The notes below the pieces were generated by a model, which saw only the letters and a list, made by a program, of their open reading frames with translations, made no database searches and had not been told where the DNA came from. Positions 26,601 through 41,300 of a stretch of DNA of 64,000 bases are shown here, piece by piece. Location of the stretch: the NCBI GenBank assembly GCA_021442155.1, contig CM038228.1:82093095-82157094 (forward strand). Reading direction: 5' to 3'. Source of the stretch: Cymbidium sinense. Taxonomy: Eukaryota > Streptophyta > Magnoliopsida > Asparagales > Orchidaceae. Position 1 is the stretch's first letter, and each line of letters starts with the position of its first letter. Made by a program: the position numbers and the translations under genes.

Positions 26601-29600
26601 CATATCCTTAATGACTTGAATATAACCAATATTAACTTCTTTCGTTCTGAACTCTCCAAAGAACATCTCTTGAGACTTTATCATAAGCTTTCTCTAAATC
26701 AATAAATATCATATGTAGATCTTTTATTTTCTCTATGCTTCTCCATCAAACCTCTTAACAAATGTATAGCATCCATAGTAGATCTACCGGCATGAAACCA
26801 AACTGATTGTGAAACTTCAGATCACATCGTAACTATGCTCAATTACTCTCTCCCATAATTTTAATGTATGGCACATTAACTTAATTCCTCTATAATTTGT
26901 ACAATCTTGTGCATCACCTTTATTCTTAAATATAGAACCAACAAACTCTTTCTCCACTCATCATCTTTTAGTCTTTAAAATAACATTAAAAGATTTGTAA
27001 GCCAAGAAATTCTATCTCCTAAACATTTCCACACTTCTATTGGAATATTATATCCTCTTGCTTTTCCACATTTCATTTTCTTTAAAGCTTCACTAACTTA
27101 ATTACTAATCTGACGATAAAATGAAATTTTCTATTTTGTTTAGGGTATTAAGGTTGCTAAAATCAATCGTACTTTCAGATCCTTCATTGAAAAGTTTATC
27201 AAAATACATCATCCACCTATTTTCAATATAATTTTCAATATAATTCTCTATTTTCCGGTCCTACTGCTTTTCCACATCCTCTTAATCTCTATGCTTTGAG
27301 ATTCATACAATTAGATTAAAATTATTTGTGTTTTTCCTTTTTTATCATTGGTGAAGCTGGCCTAATCTTTTGCTTGCCTATAAGACTCATGTTAAAAAAA
27401 TCCATACAACAACAACAACAACAACAACAAGCCTTAATCCCACTAGGTGGGGTCGGCTACATGAATCCTTCGTCTCCATCACATTATGTGTCAAATTCTC
27501 ATTTAAATCAAGTATACTAAGATCATTTTTATACATCTTAACCAAGTCTTTTAGGTCTACCTCTACCTTTCTTAACATAAGGCAAATCTAATGCATTTAC
27601 TCTCTTCTAATCGGTCATTGGACGCTTTATGTGGCCAAACCATCTAAGCGACTCTCCCTAATCTTATCTACCCTGGAGCTCCAACTTTTTCCCGAATATA
27701 CTCATTTTGCATTCTATCTCTAAGAGTAAAACCACTCATCCACCTAAGCATCCTCATCTGTAACACTTAACTTAGTCTTATGCTTCTCTTTATTGGCCAA
27801 CATTCTCAAGTCATTGTCTTACCACCATCTTATAAAATTTTCTCTTAAGTTTAAGTGGAACTTTTTCATCACATAATGCATTCCTCCACTTCAACCATCC
27901 AACTTGAATTCTACTAATAACATCTCCATCTATTTCACCATCATTTTGAACAATAGAGCCTAAATATCAAATGCTGTCTAATTAATGACTTGTTCTAATG
28001 TCACAACACTATCACTAGAACTTCTACTAAAATTACACTCCATATATTCGCTTAGATCTACTTAAACGAAAACCTTTAGACTCTGAGTTGACCTCCATAA
28101 TTCAAGTTTCGTTGGACTCCCTCTCTAGTCTTATCGACAAGAAGAATGTCATCAGCAAAAAGCATACACCAAGGTGCATCTTCTTGTAAATGCCTAGTAA
28201 GAACATCCATAACAAAAGTAAAAAAGATAAGGGCTTAAAGCTGATCCTTGATGTAATCCAACTGAAATAGGAAAATATTTTGTCAATCCTCCTTGTGTCA
28301 CAAGTAACAACTCTTGTATATGTATCCTTAATGACTTGAATATAACAAATATTAACTCCTTTCTATTCTAGAACTCTCCAAAGAATATCTCTTGAAACTT
28401 TATCATAAGCTTTCTCTAAATCAATAAATATCTTATGTAGATCCTCCTTACTTTCTCTATGCTTCTCCATCAAACCCCTTAACAAATGTATAACATCCAT
28501 AGTAGATCTACGGCATGAAACCAAACTGTGAGAAACTTACGTATCACATCGTAACTATGCTCAATTACTCTCTCCCGTAATTTTAATGTATGACACATTA
28601 ACTTAATTCCTTTATAATTTTCACACTCTTGTGCATCACCTTTATTCTTAAATATAGAACCAACAAACTCTTTCTCTACTCTCGACATCTTTTAGTCTTT
28701 AAAATGACATTAAAAAGATTTGTAAGCTAAGAAATTCCTTAATCTTCTAAACATTTCCACACTTCTATTGAAATATTATTCGGTCTTACTGCTTTTCCAC
28801 ATTTTATTTTATTTAAAGCTTCACTAACTTCAGATTTACTAATACGACGATAAAAATGAAATTCTCTATTTTTGTTTAGGGTATTAAGGTTGCTAAAATC
28901 AATCGTACTTTCAGATCCTTCATTGAAAAGTTTATCAAAATACATCATCCACCTATTTTCAATATAATTTTCTAAAAAAAGTATTTTATTATTTTAATCC
29001 TTAATACACCTCACTTGAACTATGTCTTTACTTCTCCTATCTCTTTGGTTGGCTAACTTATACATACGTCTTTCACATTCTTTGGTATCTAATCTATTGT
29101 ATAAATCACTAAAAGCTAAATTTTTTGCATCATATACTCCTTTCTTAGAATCTCTATAGATCATTTTATATATTTCTCAATTCTCCGAGTTTTTACATCT
29201 AAACCAAGTTTTATAACAATACTTCTTATTTTTTATCTTTTCTTGCACACTCTCACTCCATCACTAACTATTCAGCCACCCCACATCTGATGTGTATTCT
29301 AACTGTTAATGACCCAGGACACAATCGTCTGACTTCAAAAAATTGGGTATGGGTTGACTCGAATAATTTTTGGGGTGGTCAAGTATCTAAGCCATTTTAT
29401 TTTTTGGGTTGAGTTTGGGTTGACCTGCAAATTCTAATTTTCCTATTATCTCGAATTTGACTGCCAATCTGAGATTGATTCAATTTTGATAAGAATTTGA
29501 CCTTAAAATGTCTAAATTTGTCAATCAGGTTGAGTTCGGTTTAATCCGGTTTGTGTTAAGTTGGGTTCAGTCGATTTTACCCATTTAATAATCGGGTTGG

Positions 29601-32600
29601 GTATGGGTATAACAATTTTGGTTGGTCAATTTTCGACTTCAACCCACCCATGAACCTGAATTGACACCTCTAATTATTGCGTTTGATATTCTTTCTTACT
29701 ACTGTGCATACTTACAAAAATGGATCAATTGCATGCATTTTGAAGTGATGCTACATTTAATTTAAGTGCTTTGAAGTACTGGAAGCCCTCAACTAAAATT
29801 AAATCTTAAACAATGGTTCAAAAAATTAGTTATAAAAAACAATGTTTGAAGTTTGTTTTGGGATTTGTGAAATTAGGAAGTTATTTAAAAAAACATTCCT
29901 ATTTAAGAAATATTGCATGTGAAGAAATAGTGAATTAATAAATATGCTCACAAAGCCACCCCACATCTGATGTGTATTCTAACTGTGTTAATAAATGACC
30001 CGACCTGCAATCCGACACGAACTCAACTCGAAAAAATTGGGTATGGGTTGACTCGAATAATTTTTGGGGTGGTCAAGTATCTAACACATTTAATTTTTTG
30101 GGTTGAGTTCGGGTTGACCTGCAAATTCTAATTTTCCTATCATCTCGAATTTGACTGCCAATCTGAGATTGACTCAATTTTGATAAGAATTTGACCTTAA
30201 AATGTCTAAATTTGTCAATTAGGTTGGGTTCGGTTTAATTTGGTTTGTGTTAAGTTGGGTTCAGGTCAAGATTTTTACCCATTTAATAATCGGGTTGGGT
30301 ATGGGTATAACAATTTTGGGTCAGACAATTTTCGATTAGACTTCAACCCAACCCATGAACCTGAATTGACACCTCTAATTATTGCGTTTGATATTCTTTC
30401 TTACTATTGTGAATACTTAGAAAAATGGATCAATTGCATGCATTTTGAAGTGATGCTACATTTAATTTAAGTGCTTTGAAGTACTAGAAGCCCTCAATTA
30501 AAATTAAATCTTACAAAGATCACAAAGCAACTCTGTATTCAATCTTATTATATCTAGTTGCATGTGAGTATTTTAAGCGATTAGTAAATTCTTTATAATT
30601 CACGTAAGCATTTAAAATGAACAACCCGCATGTGCCCCAACACATGAGTCTGAATTTAGTGTCTACTGTGCGGGTTGATTCCTGGTTGGGTCTCAAGACT
30701 AAGTCCGGGTTAACAAAACTCAATGATGTTGTTATAACTTTTTTTTTTTTAGAAAATATTGAAGAAACTAATTTTTCCATATAGTGATGAGATAAACCTA
30801 TTGATGTGATCATTAATTGACCTTCTCAAATGCAAACTTTTGTAATGCAAAGTCTTAGACCAAATCTTCTATTAGTAGGCAAATAGAGTTGACAAGATCT
30901 AAACTCCGATGATGACTATATTGAATAGAGATTTCAACCGGAGGGGATACTACCATCAAAATGTGTATGCAGTTTCAGATCAAATTAATCTAAATCAAGT
31001 ATTAATCTAAATTAAAAATTAAATAAGTTATTAAACTATAAATTTTCAAAAGAAATTTATTATTGCAGAAATTTAAAGCAAAAATCCAACCACCTTACAC
31101 AATCGTTTGTCATAGGAGACAAACTAAGAATATTCTAGTTCACAAAAGAGCCAATATCATGCCAAGTATATATTATATTTACTCTCAAACAATCTCATGT
31201 TAGTAAGGATGTGATCCATATTTTTTGTACGCATGGTTTGGTTAGTAGGCTCCACATATGATGCGGTTACGACTACAGTCTTCTGACCCGATGGTTTGCC
31301 ACCAAATGATACCATTATATTACGATCATGACTGTAGCCCGTATGTTCTTCAATAGCTCTATTCCTTGAGTTGTGAATCATAGAGTGCACCTGATCGGGC
31401 AAAAAAAAAACCTTATGTCTAGCTAAGGTGGACTTAAAGTTGTATCTTTATACAAATACCACCCTAAGTCTATAAGGTCTTATTGGATGATGCAACTCAT
31501 GACTGCTAATAAGGATCCTTTGATTTGGTTGGGTTGACTAACTTCTCTGACTCAGTAGACTAGAGACCATGACAGCCTGGGATGATGGAATCATGGGACC
31601 TTGATTAGGCGCATTATAATTCTCCCATCCACCCGCTTTAAGTTAATGATGATTGTCATAAATTCTAAATTTTAAAACTCCATTTATTATTACTGTACGC
31701 TAAGCAATTAATGATTTAGCGACTAGTTTTAATCGAAAGTTCACTCTCATTGAGAGGGGTAATTAACTATAGATGCTTGAGCCTATAAGAAACTTGAAAC
31801 CAAATCTAAAGTCCTCACAAAATGAGGGTGAAATCTCCGGGCAGTGTTTTATCCAATATTTCATCTGCCTTCTGAAAATTTGATTGATATAATCTAAACT
31901 TTCTTCATCGAGAGGTTGGTGATGAATTTTTGGAGCCCATATATTTCTAGCGATTCCATTGGGGATAGGTTTCTATTTTCATCTTTGGCTAGTCAAATTT
32001 GAACTATGGTATCAGTGGAGTGTAATAATTAAATTGTTGCTAAAATTCAATTGTAAAATGAAACTAATTGAATTCTAAAATTTTAAAATTGGTCGCAAAA
32101 TGAAAATCTAAGTGTTTCTTGAGCCTAGTTTCGAATCACTTAAGATTGCATATAAAATTTGCTATTTTATTAAACTTTTTTGTTCTGTTGTATCACTTCA
32201 TTTTGAAAGTGTGGGACAATATATCAATTATTGATTACTAATCTCCATCTCTTGTTTATGCATAATGGATTTTCATAATACCCCATTCACTATGTAGCTA
32301 AGCCTCAGAGCTAACATCTGTTTGACCAACACTATTATTAATACTGAAGATGTAGGAGCTACCATTCAATTCGGTAGCATGGACTTCCTAACGATTGCTA
32401 TTATGGCTACTGCATGCCCACTTGAGATAATCATGCACAACTTGCAAAACAACTCATGTAGTAGGCTAAGTCTACTAAAGCTCTTGTTATTGTTGAGGCT
32501 CAACAAGAGAACTTTCGTATTTGAAAAGTTGAGACATCCTAAAGCTCTAATCACGAAGAGAACTATCACTAGGCAAACAGTTTCAGTAGTGCATGCGAAT

Positions 32601-35600
32601 GCTACCTTCTTGCCGACATAACCTTTTGCATCAGGCCGACACAATGCTAAAGGTTCCTCATCTGGAAGAAATTAACAAGACAATAGATGAGAAGAAGGAA
32701 CGTTGAGCTGCAAGTTCAATAGCTCTCACCTGGGTCGTCTGTTACACAACTAGTCATACAATTAGAAACGAAGTTTGAACTTTTGAAATAGGTGAGAAGG
32801 AATAGCTCTATTGGTGATGTTAAGTAGTTTTTTTAGGCTTGATAGAAGTCATCTCCAGCCCTTCAAATGAAACAACCTGAAACTCTATCTGCTATAGTAT
32901 ACAGAGTCTTGAAGGTTGTTAAAGAAAAATGCCTTATGAAGAAGTGGTATCAAAGACCATATATCAGAGAAGCTGAGAATGCTCTATTGAAGAAACTACC
33001 ATCAGTGATAGTGATTACTCGAGATTATTCTAAATAAGCTTTGCATGGTGAGCATCGTAACATCTAGGGCTTTTTTGAATTTCTTTGGTCCCAAAAAAGG
33101 CAAATAAAGATGGAGGCTGAAGCATCAGAAAGAAATCATTCTGGAGAGAAATAAATGTGTGCTAATTGGTGTGCACTCTTAGAAATCAGCAATAAATAAA
33201 ACTCATCAAGAATGAGTGCCTAAGAAAAGGGTCCTTAGTAGTGAAAAATATGACGGTCGACACCTTGGAGAGTCCTCCAAAGAATCTTATCGCCAATCAG
33301 GCCTTTCCTCACGAAGAGTCGACTTCGATCGTAGCTCTTTAGCTGAAGAAATGTTCATCCCACATTCTAATACTGAGATCAGATGGAGACGACACTTAGA
33401 CGTTAGGCTACAAGAAGAAGAAGATGATGATGATAATACCATGGGGCTTGAAGTGATCAATATGGTGGGTCAAGATGATGATTAACTTGGTACTCGTTTC
33501 TATAACCGACGTTGATGTACTGTCGTACCCACTGCTCCTCCTGAAGGACAAGAAGGAGAGCATTCAAATTCCTCTTCGGAGGATGAACAAGAAGAAGAAT
33601 AAAAAAGGGAGGAGAATCCTAAGCTCACTAACACTACTACACTGCTCAGAGGCACAGACAGCATTAGATGAGAGCAAAAGATAAAGTGATCATGTAGCTT
33701 AATACTAAAATAAATGAAATGATGGTGTAAATGAATTTGATGATACATGATGCAAATGATGCAAAGAGAGCGTGCCCACTAATCCTGATGCTATAAATCC
33801 ACTAATAGAGCTAGCACCTTAAACTTCTAGAGCATGGAGTGCTCATGAAAGGAGGAATGAAGTTATCCAGTTCTCATCCTTCTTCTCAAAACTTGTTTAG
33901 CACATTCAAACAGATGACAATTGCTCAACTGGAGACCCTTTTGAATGAGAAAATTAAAGCAGTTATTGCCGCAGAACAAGTAAAGAAACTGGTGAATAAA
34001 GGTCGCTTGTACCCAATAGAGTATGATCAGGTGCAATACCCCAAAGGCAATTCAGTCCCAAAGTTCAATACCTTCAATGACAATGGCAATCCGAAACAAC
34101 ACTTGGCATAGCTTAAAATGACCTGTGGCAATACTGGAGGAAATGATACATTATTGTTTCACCATCTCATTGGCAGTCTAACATCAACTGTTTTCGAATG
34201 GTATGCAAAATTATCAAATGACTCTGTTAAAATTTTTGCCAAATTTGAAATAATGTTTATCAAGCGATTCGTCAGTGCAATCAAGAAGACAACTATTACT
34301 GACCTCGCCTTGGAGAAAGAGAAAAGGGATGAATCAATAATTAAATACATCACACGCTGACACAATATGAGTATGGGGTGTGAACAACAGTTGGAGGAGG
34401 AGCATGCGATCCAGTTATTGATGGAAAATATTGATGATAAGATGACACTATATCTCTATATGACTTCCATCACGATTTTTCAAGAGCTATTCGATTGAAT
34501 AACAAAAATTTAAGAAGTTGAATTTTTCAAGTCCGAGAGTCACTTAGATAAAGTAAAAAAGAGTAAGCTTTCAGAAATAAGGAGTGAATCTCACACCACT
34601 TCTTACAATTCGAGTAGGGGAAAATGGGTTGTCTACAATGTATTTTGAAGAAAGAGTTAAATAGTCAATCAATCCATAGCCAAAATTAGTGCTTGGAGGT
34701 AATGACAGACCTTGAACCTCCTTAGGTGGGGGGTATCCAATGCAACCGATGGGAGATAATGAAAAAGTACAACCATCCCTCACAGTGAAGATGAATAAGG
34801 AGTATTCTTTTAAAAGATAAATTTTGGCTAAACTATTTCGACAAGCCTTTAAAGTAGGGTTGGAATTGCTAGAGTGCAAAAGACCTTTGAAGTTAGGTCA
34901 AACTAACAACACAAACTATTGTTTATATCATCGGGTAGTTAGCCACCCAATTGAAGATTGTTATGTTTTCAAAGATTGGCCGGAAAGGAAGTATCGAAAG
35001 GGTGAATTTACGCCATCTAATAGTATTCTCGTTCATTGAAAAGAGAGTACACTAGAGTGGTTACGTCCTCTTCTACGCCCTCGATTGAGATCAAGGTGAA
35101 AAGAAAAACAGTACAAGAGGAGCAATGAGAGACTAAAGTCTTTAAGAAAACTGTTAAAATGTTGAAACAACTAGAATGTGTTCCTGACATCAAGTGAAAA
35201 TCACTACTTGAGCCGGTGTTATAGTTAAAAGAAATGCTTAGAGTAAGCACATCAACTTCTCAATGACATTCTAATCAAACCACTTCATTGCAATATGAGA
35301 AAGAGTCTACCAAACGTAAACCACGTACATAAAAGTAGTTAGCTTAGAAGAAGAAGAATATTAAGAGGAGAACTATAGTTCAACAGATTATTAACAACTT
35401 GGATGAATATTATCGGATGAGATAACCTATCAAGCTTGCTGATTTCATGTCTGGACACCAAATTATTGAACCAGATGATGAATCACTTCCTAGAGAAACA
35501 TGTCAAATTATTTTAGTGTCATCAAGCACTTCTCGACGGAGCTCATGTCATTATGATATTTCTAGTTAGACAGCTCCAATGTATGCAGAATGTTTGATAA

Positions 35601-38310
35601 ACTCAGAAAGTTTACTCTAGCAAGAAGGAAAAAGATTGAAAATGCAGTACTCAAGTCTTGCTTGATGACAAGATAAACAGGTGATAGCTCAGAGGAAGAC
35701 TTATGTTTCTTTAAGGAGGATGATTCAGAATCATCAATAAAATTCCATATGGAGAGCATAAAATTAGGCAGTGACTCAGAAGATTTAGGGATAAATGCTG
35801 ATCTTGAAGGGATTTCTTTTTCAAAAGAATTTGGGCCAATCATAGTGGTCCATATGCAGTCAAAGAGTGGCAAGATGCTATCGCCATCATCAAAGAAAGG
35901 GTCATTGTATAAAGATAAAAACAAAAATAAAGATAAAATAATTGAAGCCAATGAGAATATCATTCATAAAGATCCCAATAAAAAATCTGACATGGTAAAG
36001 TAATTGATTATAATATCTTGTCATATTTGAGGAGGATCTCTGCACAATTGAGTGTGTACGAGACACTCTTGATGTCAAAGGATCTTCGAGTTAATTTAGT
36101 CTCTCAATAATTGGAGAAATATGAAACATATTTTGTAGAACAATGCATGACCGAAGTACTGTAATCTCAAGACCTCTAGTTACCTTCTCAAAGGAAGATC
36201 TCATGCTCGGAACATCATAACACAATCACCTGTTGTATATTTATGCAAAGAGCGATAGCGTTATGATAAATCAAATACTGATCGACCCAGACTCATTAGT
36301 AAATATCATGAGTCTACGAGCATGAAGAGGGCTATTTCTTGATATTCAGCATCTCGAGTGAGATAAGCTAATGATTCATGGCTTTAATGAAAAGGAATAG
36401 AAGACTCTCAGTGTCACGACTTGGCTCGGAAGCTTGGAATACCAAGGTGGTAATAGACGGTTGGACGGATAAAAGAAAATTTTACTTAAACAAATCCAGT
36501 AAAAATTATAAACAATAGAATATTGTTTCAATTCATATAAGATCTACTATAAATCCAAATCATATTTAAGAAATTTGTCCACACATATAAAATATCCATC
36601 AACAAAAATCATATAAAACACAGTCTAAAACATAAACTAATATAATACCTATCTCTTGAAGTCTCTTTACGACGATAGACATAATCCCCCCTTCTATCCT
36701 CCATCTAGTTAAGAAGGTTACTTGAAAAATATAAACAACTTCAATCGAATAAAATTTTCAGTGGGTAAATTATGTTTTTACACTATAGTAAAACAAGAAA
36801 GCAGAATTAATATGCATGACAAGTTTTATTATGAACATAAACATAAACTTTGAATAACATGCGATTCAACAATCCAACATATAAGAGGTAGATGCAAATG
36901 AACATTTCTTATGAACTTTATTTTCTAATTTATCAACCATTTTAGGAGTCATCATCTAAAACCTTTTCCATAAGAAATCTTTTTCCTAACTCATCTAAAT
37001 GACAAGTAATCATTTTCATTTACCTTTTTCGTGCACGGGTACATTGCGTCCCCAGCAAGTATCATAAAGAATTGAACTCTACTTTCAGGCATACATATTC
37101 ATAACATAAAATTTATAAAGCTATCTATATCAGTTCAAAATAAGAATCGGGTTATTTCTGACGATGATATAAGTAACAACATGATCTAACATTTAGACTG
37201 TTCATTTAATATGGAGAAACTGAGAAAATAAATCACACTTTGAAGTACAGAGACAATTTATAATCATGAACAAATATATTCCATCACATGAAAAATAAGC
37301 ATGCTTTTATCATAAATGTAAGAACATAATTACCCACTTTAGTGTGAAACTTCTTCTTGAATTTCCTTCTTTCCTTACTTTGAGTACCTATAGATAAACA
37401 TATTGATTATAGAATCTTTATTGTAAAATTTTCATTATTTACCTTCAAGTTTAGTTCATATTATATATCTAACATAGTTTCATTAAATTCAATTATCAAT
37501 TTAATATTATTTTATGTATTTTTTTTATTTAATATGAAAATGATTCTTTTAGCCTTCCCAATATAAAGAAAAATAATTTAAATTTTAATTAATCAAGTTC
37601 ACATAAAATTTAACTACTGAGTATATAATAATAACTTAAGATATATGAAAAGAGATAGTTTGACAAAATATAAAAATTACCATAAATAAAAGATAAGGTT
37701 CATATTTGAAATTAAATTTGTGATTCGTAAATTAAATATCATCAATTTGTTATCTTTAAAGTGTAGATCAAGTAAGATTATCAATATTTTAAGTTATTAA
37801 GGATAAAGTGTTAAAATGATTTAATATACATAATTTACTTCCATTTAATATTTTTCATTCCTCTTACAATGATTCATAATTAATTAATAGTTTTATAAAT
37901 TAGTATAGGTTTAAGATTTCATTTATTTTGCAATTGTAATTATAAGATAATTAAATTGAAAATATAGGTGTATAAATCAACTACTTATTGTTCTACATAC
38001 TTATAAATATTATTATTTAGATGATTTCAGAATTTATAAATAATTTAAAATCTAAAAGTCAACTTTAAATTTAGAAATTCCTAAATCCTTACCTTATTCT
38101 TCTTGGCTTGCCCTAAGACTAATAAGCCCTCTTCTCAGTTTTGCCCTAAACCCTTTTCTCCCGTCGCTCGTCCAAAGCCACGCACCCGACTCCCCTCTCT
38201 CCCGTCGCTCGCTCTCGTTCGCACGCAAGGTCACGCGGGGGCTCTCCTCCTTCCTCTCTTTCGATCTTAGGTCTGAGGTCTCTCTTGACACTGCACGAAG
38301 GTGAGTCTTC

Positions 38311-38350
<40 letters not shown>

Positions 38351-41300
38351 TGTTTTAGGAGTTCGGTTTTGACAAATCGAAACTGAGCTCCCTCCCTTCG
38401 ATTCATATACTTAGCCAACCGTTGCAATGGTTAGGAAATTAAATTTTTTTTTTTTTTGTTTTCCGGTTATTACAATTTCCTCCTTTTATAAAAATTTCGT
38501 CCTCGAAATTTAATAACAATAATAGAAATAAACATACCTTTAATTAAACAAATGAGAATAAAGTTCTCGCATTTCTGATTCCTTCTCCCACGTAGCTTCT
38601 CGTTCTGATTCATATTTTCACAATACACGTACAAATGAAATTACTCTATTCCTAAGATGCTTAACATCATAGTCTATAACCCATTCTGGCTTCTCCATAA
38701 ATATGAGATCAGGTTGAACATTAATAGGACCAGCAATAATTTTGTTGGCTTCATCAACAACATATTTTCGCTGGAGAGAAATATGAAACACATTGTGCAC
38801 TTCTTGCATATCAGAAAGTAAAGTCAGTCTATAAGTCACTTTCTCAATTCTTTCAAAAATTTCATATGGACAAATATTGCGTGGGCTCAACTTTCCAATA
38901 TTGCCAAAACATTTAATATCTTTCATAGGGCTGACTACAAGGAATAACACAAACTCTCTCACTTTAAACTCTATTGGTCGATGTCCAACATCATAATATT
39001 TTCTCTGCCTATCTTGAACAGTTTTTAATCTTCACGAATTAATCGAATCCTTTCAGTTGCTTCATGTACTACATCTGCATCAATGATTCTTCCATCACCT
39101 ATTTCCATCCAACAAAGTATTGTTCTACATTTTCTTCCTTACATTGTTTCATAGGGAGTCATACCAATGCTTGTTTGAAAGCTATTATTGTAGGCAAACC
39201 CAATCAAAGACAAGTATAATTCTCAATTTCCTCCAAAATCAAGTATAAAAAGTCTAAACAGATCTTCAAGTGTCTGAATTGTTCTTTCTAACCGGTCATC
39301 AGTTTGAGGATGAAATGCAATACTGAAAGTAAACTTGCTACCTAAAGCTTCTTGAATTTTTCTCCACAATCTGGATGTCAATCGACCATATCGATCGGAC
39401 ATTATAGATTTTGACACATCATGTAACTTCACAATTTCATCAACATACTTTTTTGCTAGCATTTCAACAGCATCAGATTGTTTAATAGGTATAAAGTATA
39501 TAGATTGAGTCAATCGGTCAATACTCACCCAAATAGTATCATAACTTTTTATGGGTTTAGGTAAGCCAACCACAAAATCCATGGCAATATCATCTCATTT
39601 CCACTCAGGTATTGGCAAGGGCTGTAAAAGTCACTTGGCTTCTGATGTTCAGCTTTAATCATTTGACATGATGTACACTTGTAAGTAAATTCAGCTATAC
39701 TTCTTTTCATCCTTGGCCACCAAAATATTTCTTTAAGATTTTGATACATTTTGTTACCGCCTGGATGAATTGTATAATGAGAGTGATGTGCTTCATGTAA
39801 GATAAGTCTCCTTAATTCTCCAATGTTTGGAATGCAAACTCTGCTGCCCTGATACTTCAATAATAATTTTTTATCAATTTCAAAATCTTCTATATGGCCT
39901 ACTTTTATCAAATTCAAAATTTACTAAAATTCAATTTTTTGAGGTAAAGCATCTCATATCATGTCTTTTAAATTTGATTGTATAGCAATTTGATTTAATA
40001 ATAAAACATGATCATCTGTGGATTTAATAATTAAAATTTCTAATTTTTCTAAATCTTGAATCAACTCTTCTTGTTAAGAGATCAACTAATTTGCATTACT
40101 ATATATTTTTCTGTTTAAAGCATCAACAATTACATTTGCCTTTCCCAGATAATATTGAATATCCAAATCATAATCCTTAATGAGTTTTAATCATCTCATC
40201 TGCCTTAAATTTAGCTCCTTTTAAGTAAAGATGTATTTTAAGCTTTAATGATGAATGAAAACTTCACACATTATTTCATATAAATAATGTCTCCAAATTT
40301 TCAATGCAAATATCACTGCTGCTAACTCTAAGTTATGGGTTGGATAATTTTTTTCATGAATTTTCAATTATCTTGAAGTATAAGCAACTACTCTTCCATT
40401 TTGCATAAGTATAATCGAAACCTCTTAATGATGCATCACTATAATTCTGAAATCTTTCTGTTCCTAGTGGAATAGTTAATACTGGTGCAGTCATTAAATA
40501 ATTCTTCAATTTTTGAAAAGCCTCTTTACATTGATCTGACCATTCAAACTTGATTGTTTTTTGTGTTAACCTGATATTAGCATGACAATTTATGAAAACT
40601 CTTCAACAAATTTTCTATAATATCCTGTCAATCCTAAGAAACTTCTGACTTCTGTGATAGTGATTGGTCTAGACCATTCATCTATTGCTCTGGCTTTACT
40701 TCGATTCACTGAAACACCTTCATTATTAATAATATGCCCTAAAAATATGATGCTATTTAACCAAAATTCACATTTTAAAATTTTTGCATATAATTATTTT
40801 CCTTTCAAAGTTTGCAAAATAATCTAAAGATGATTTGTATGAGCTGCTTCATCTCTAGAATATATAAGAATATCATCTATGAATGCAATCATATGAATCC
40901 AAAAATGGTATAAATTCTATTCATGAGATCCATAAATACAATTGAAGCGTTGGTTAAGCTAAAAGACATCACCACAAACTCATAATATTCATATCTTATA
41001 TTGAATGCAGTCTTTGATATATCTTTTTCTTTGATTCTAAGCTGATGATAACCTGATCTTAAATCAATTTTTGAAAATATTGAAGCTCCTTCTAGTTGAT
41101 CGAAAAGATAATCAATCCTTGGCAAGGGATATTTATTCTTCAATGTGAGTTTGTTAAGCTTTTTATAATCTATACATAGCCTTAAGCTCTCGTATTTTTT
41201 CTTCATAAATAATACAGGAGCTCTCCAAGGGGATCTGTTAGGTCTGATAAAGCCTTTCTCCAATAGTTCTTGCAACTGATTCTGCAATTCTTATAATTCC

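Noticed and set aside
27326..27591. Open frames with poly-Gln or poly-Thr
   Set aside because: The homopolymer comes from the (CAA)n tail of RTE LINE copy 2 read on the wrong strand.
31157..31402. 81-codon - strand frame
   Set aside because: No family recognised and no supporting context; probably chance within intronic or LTR sequence.
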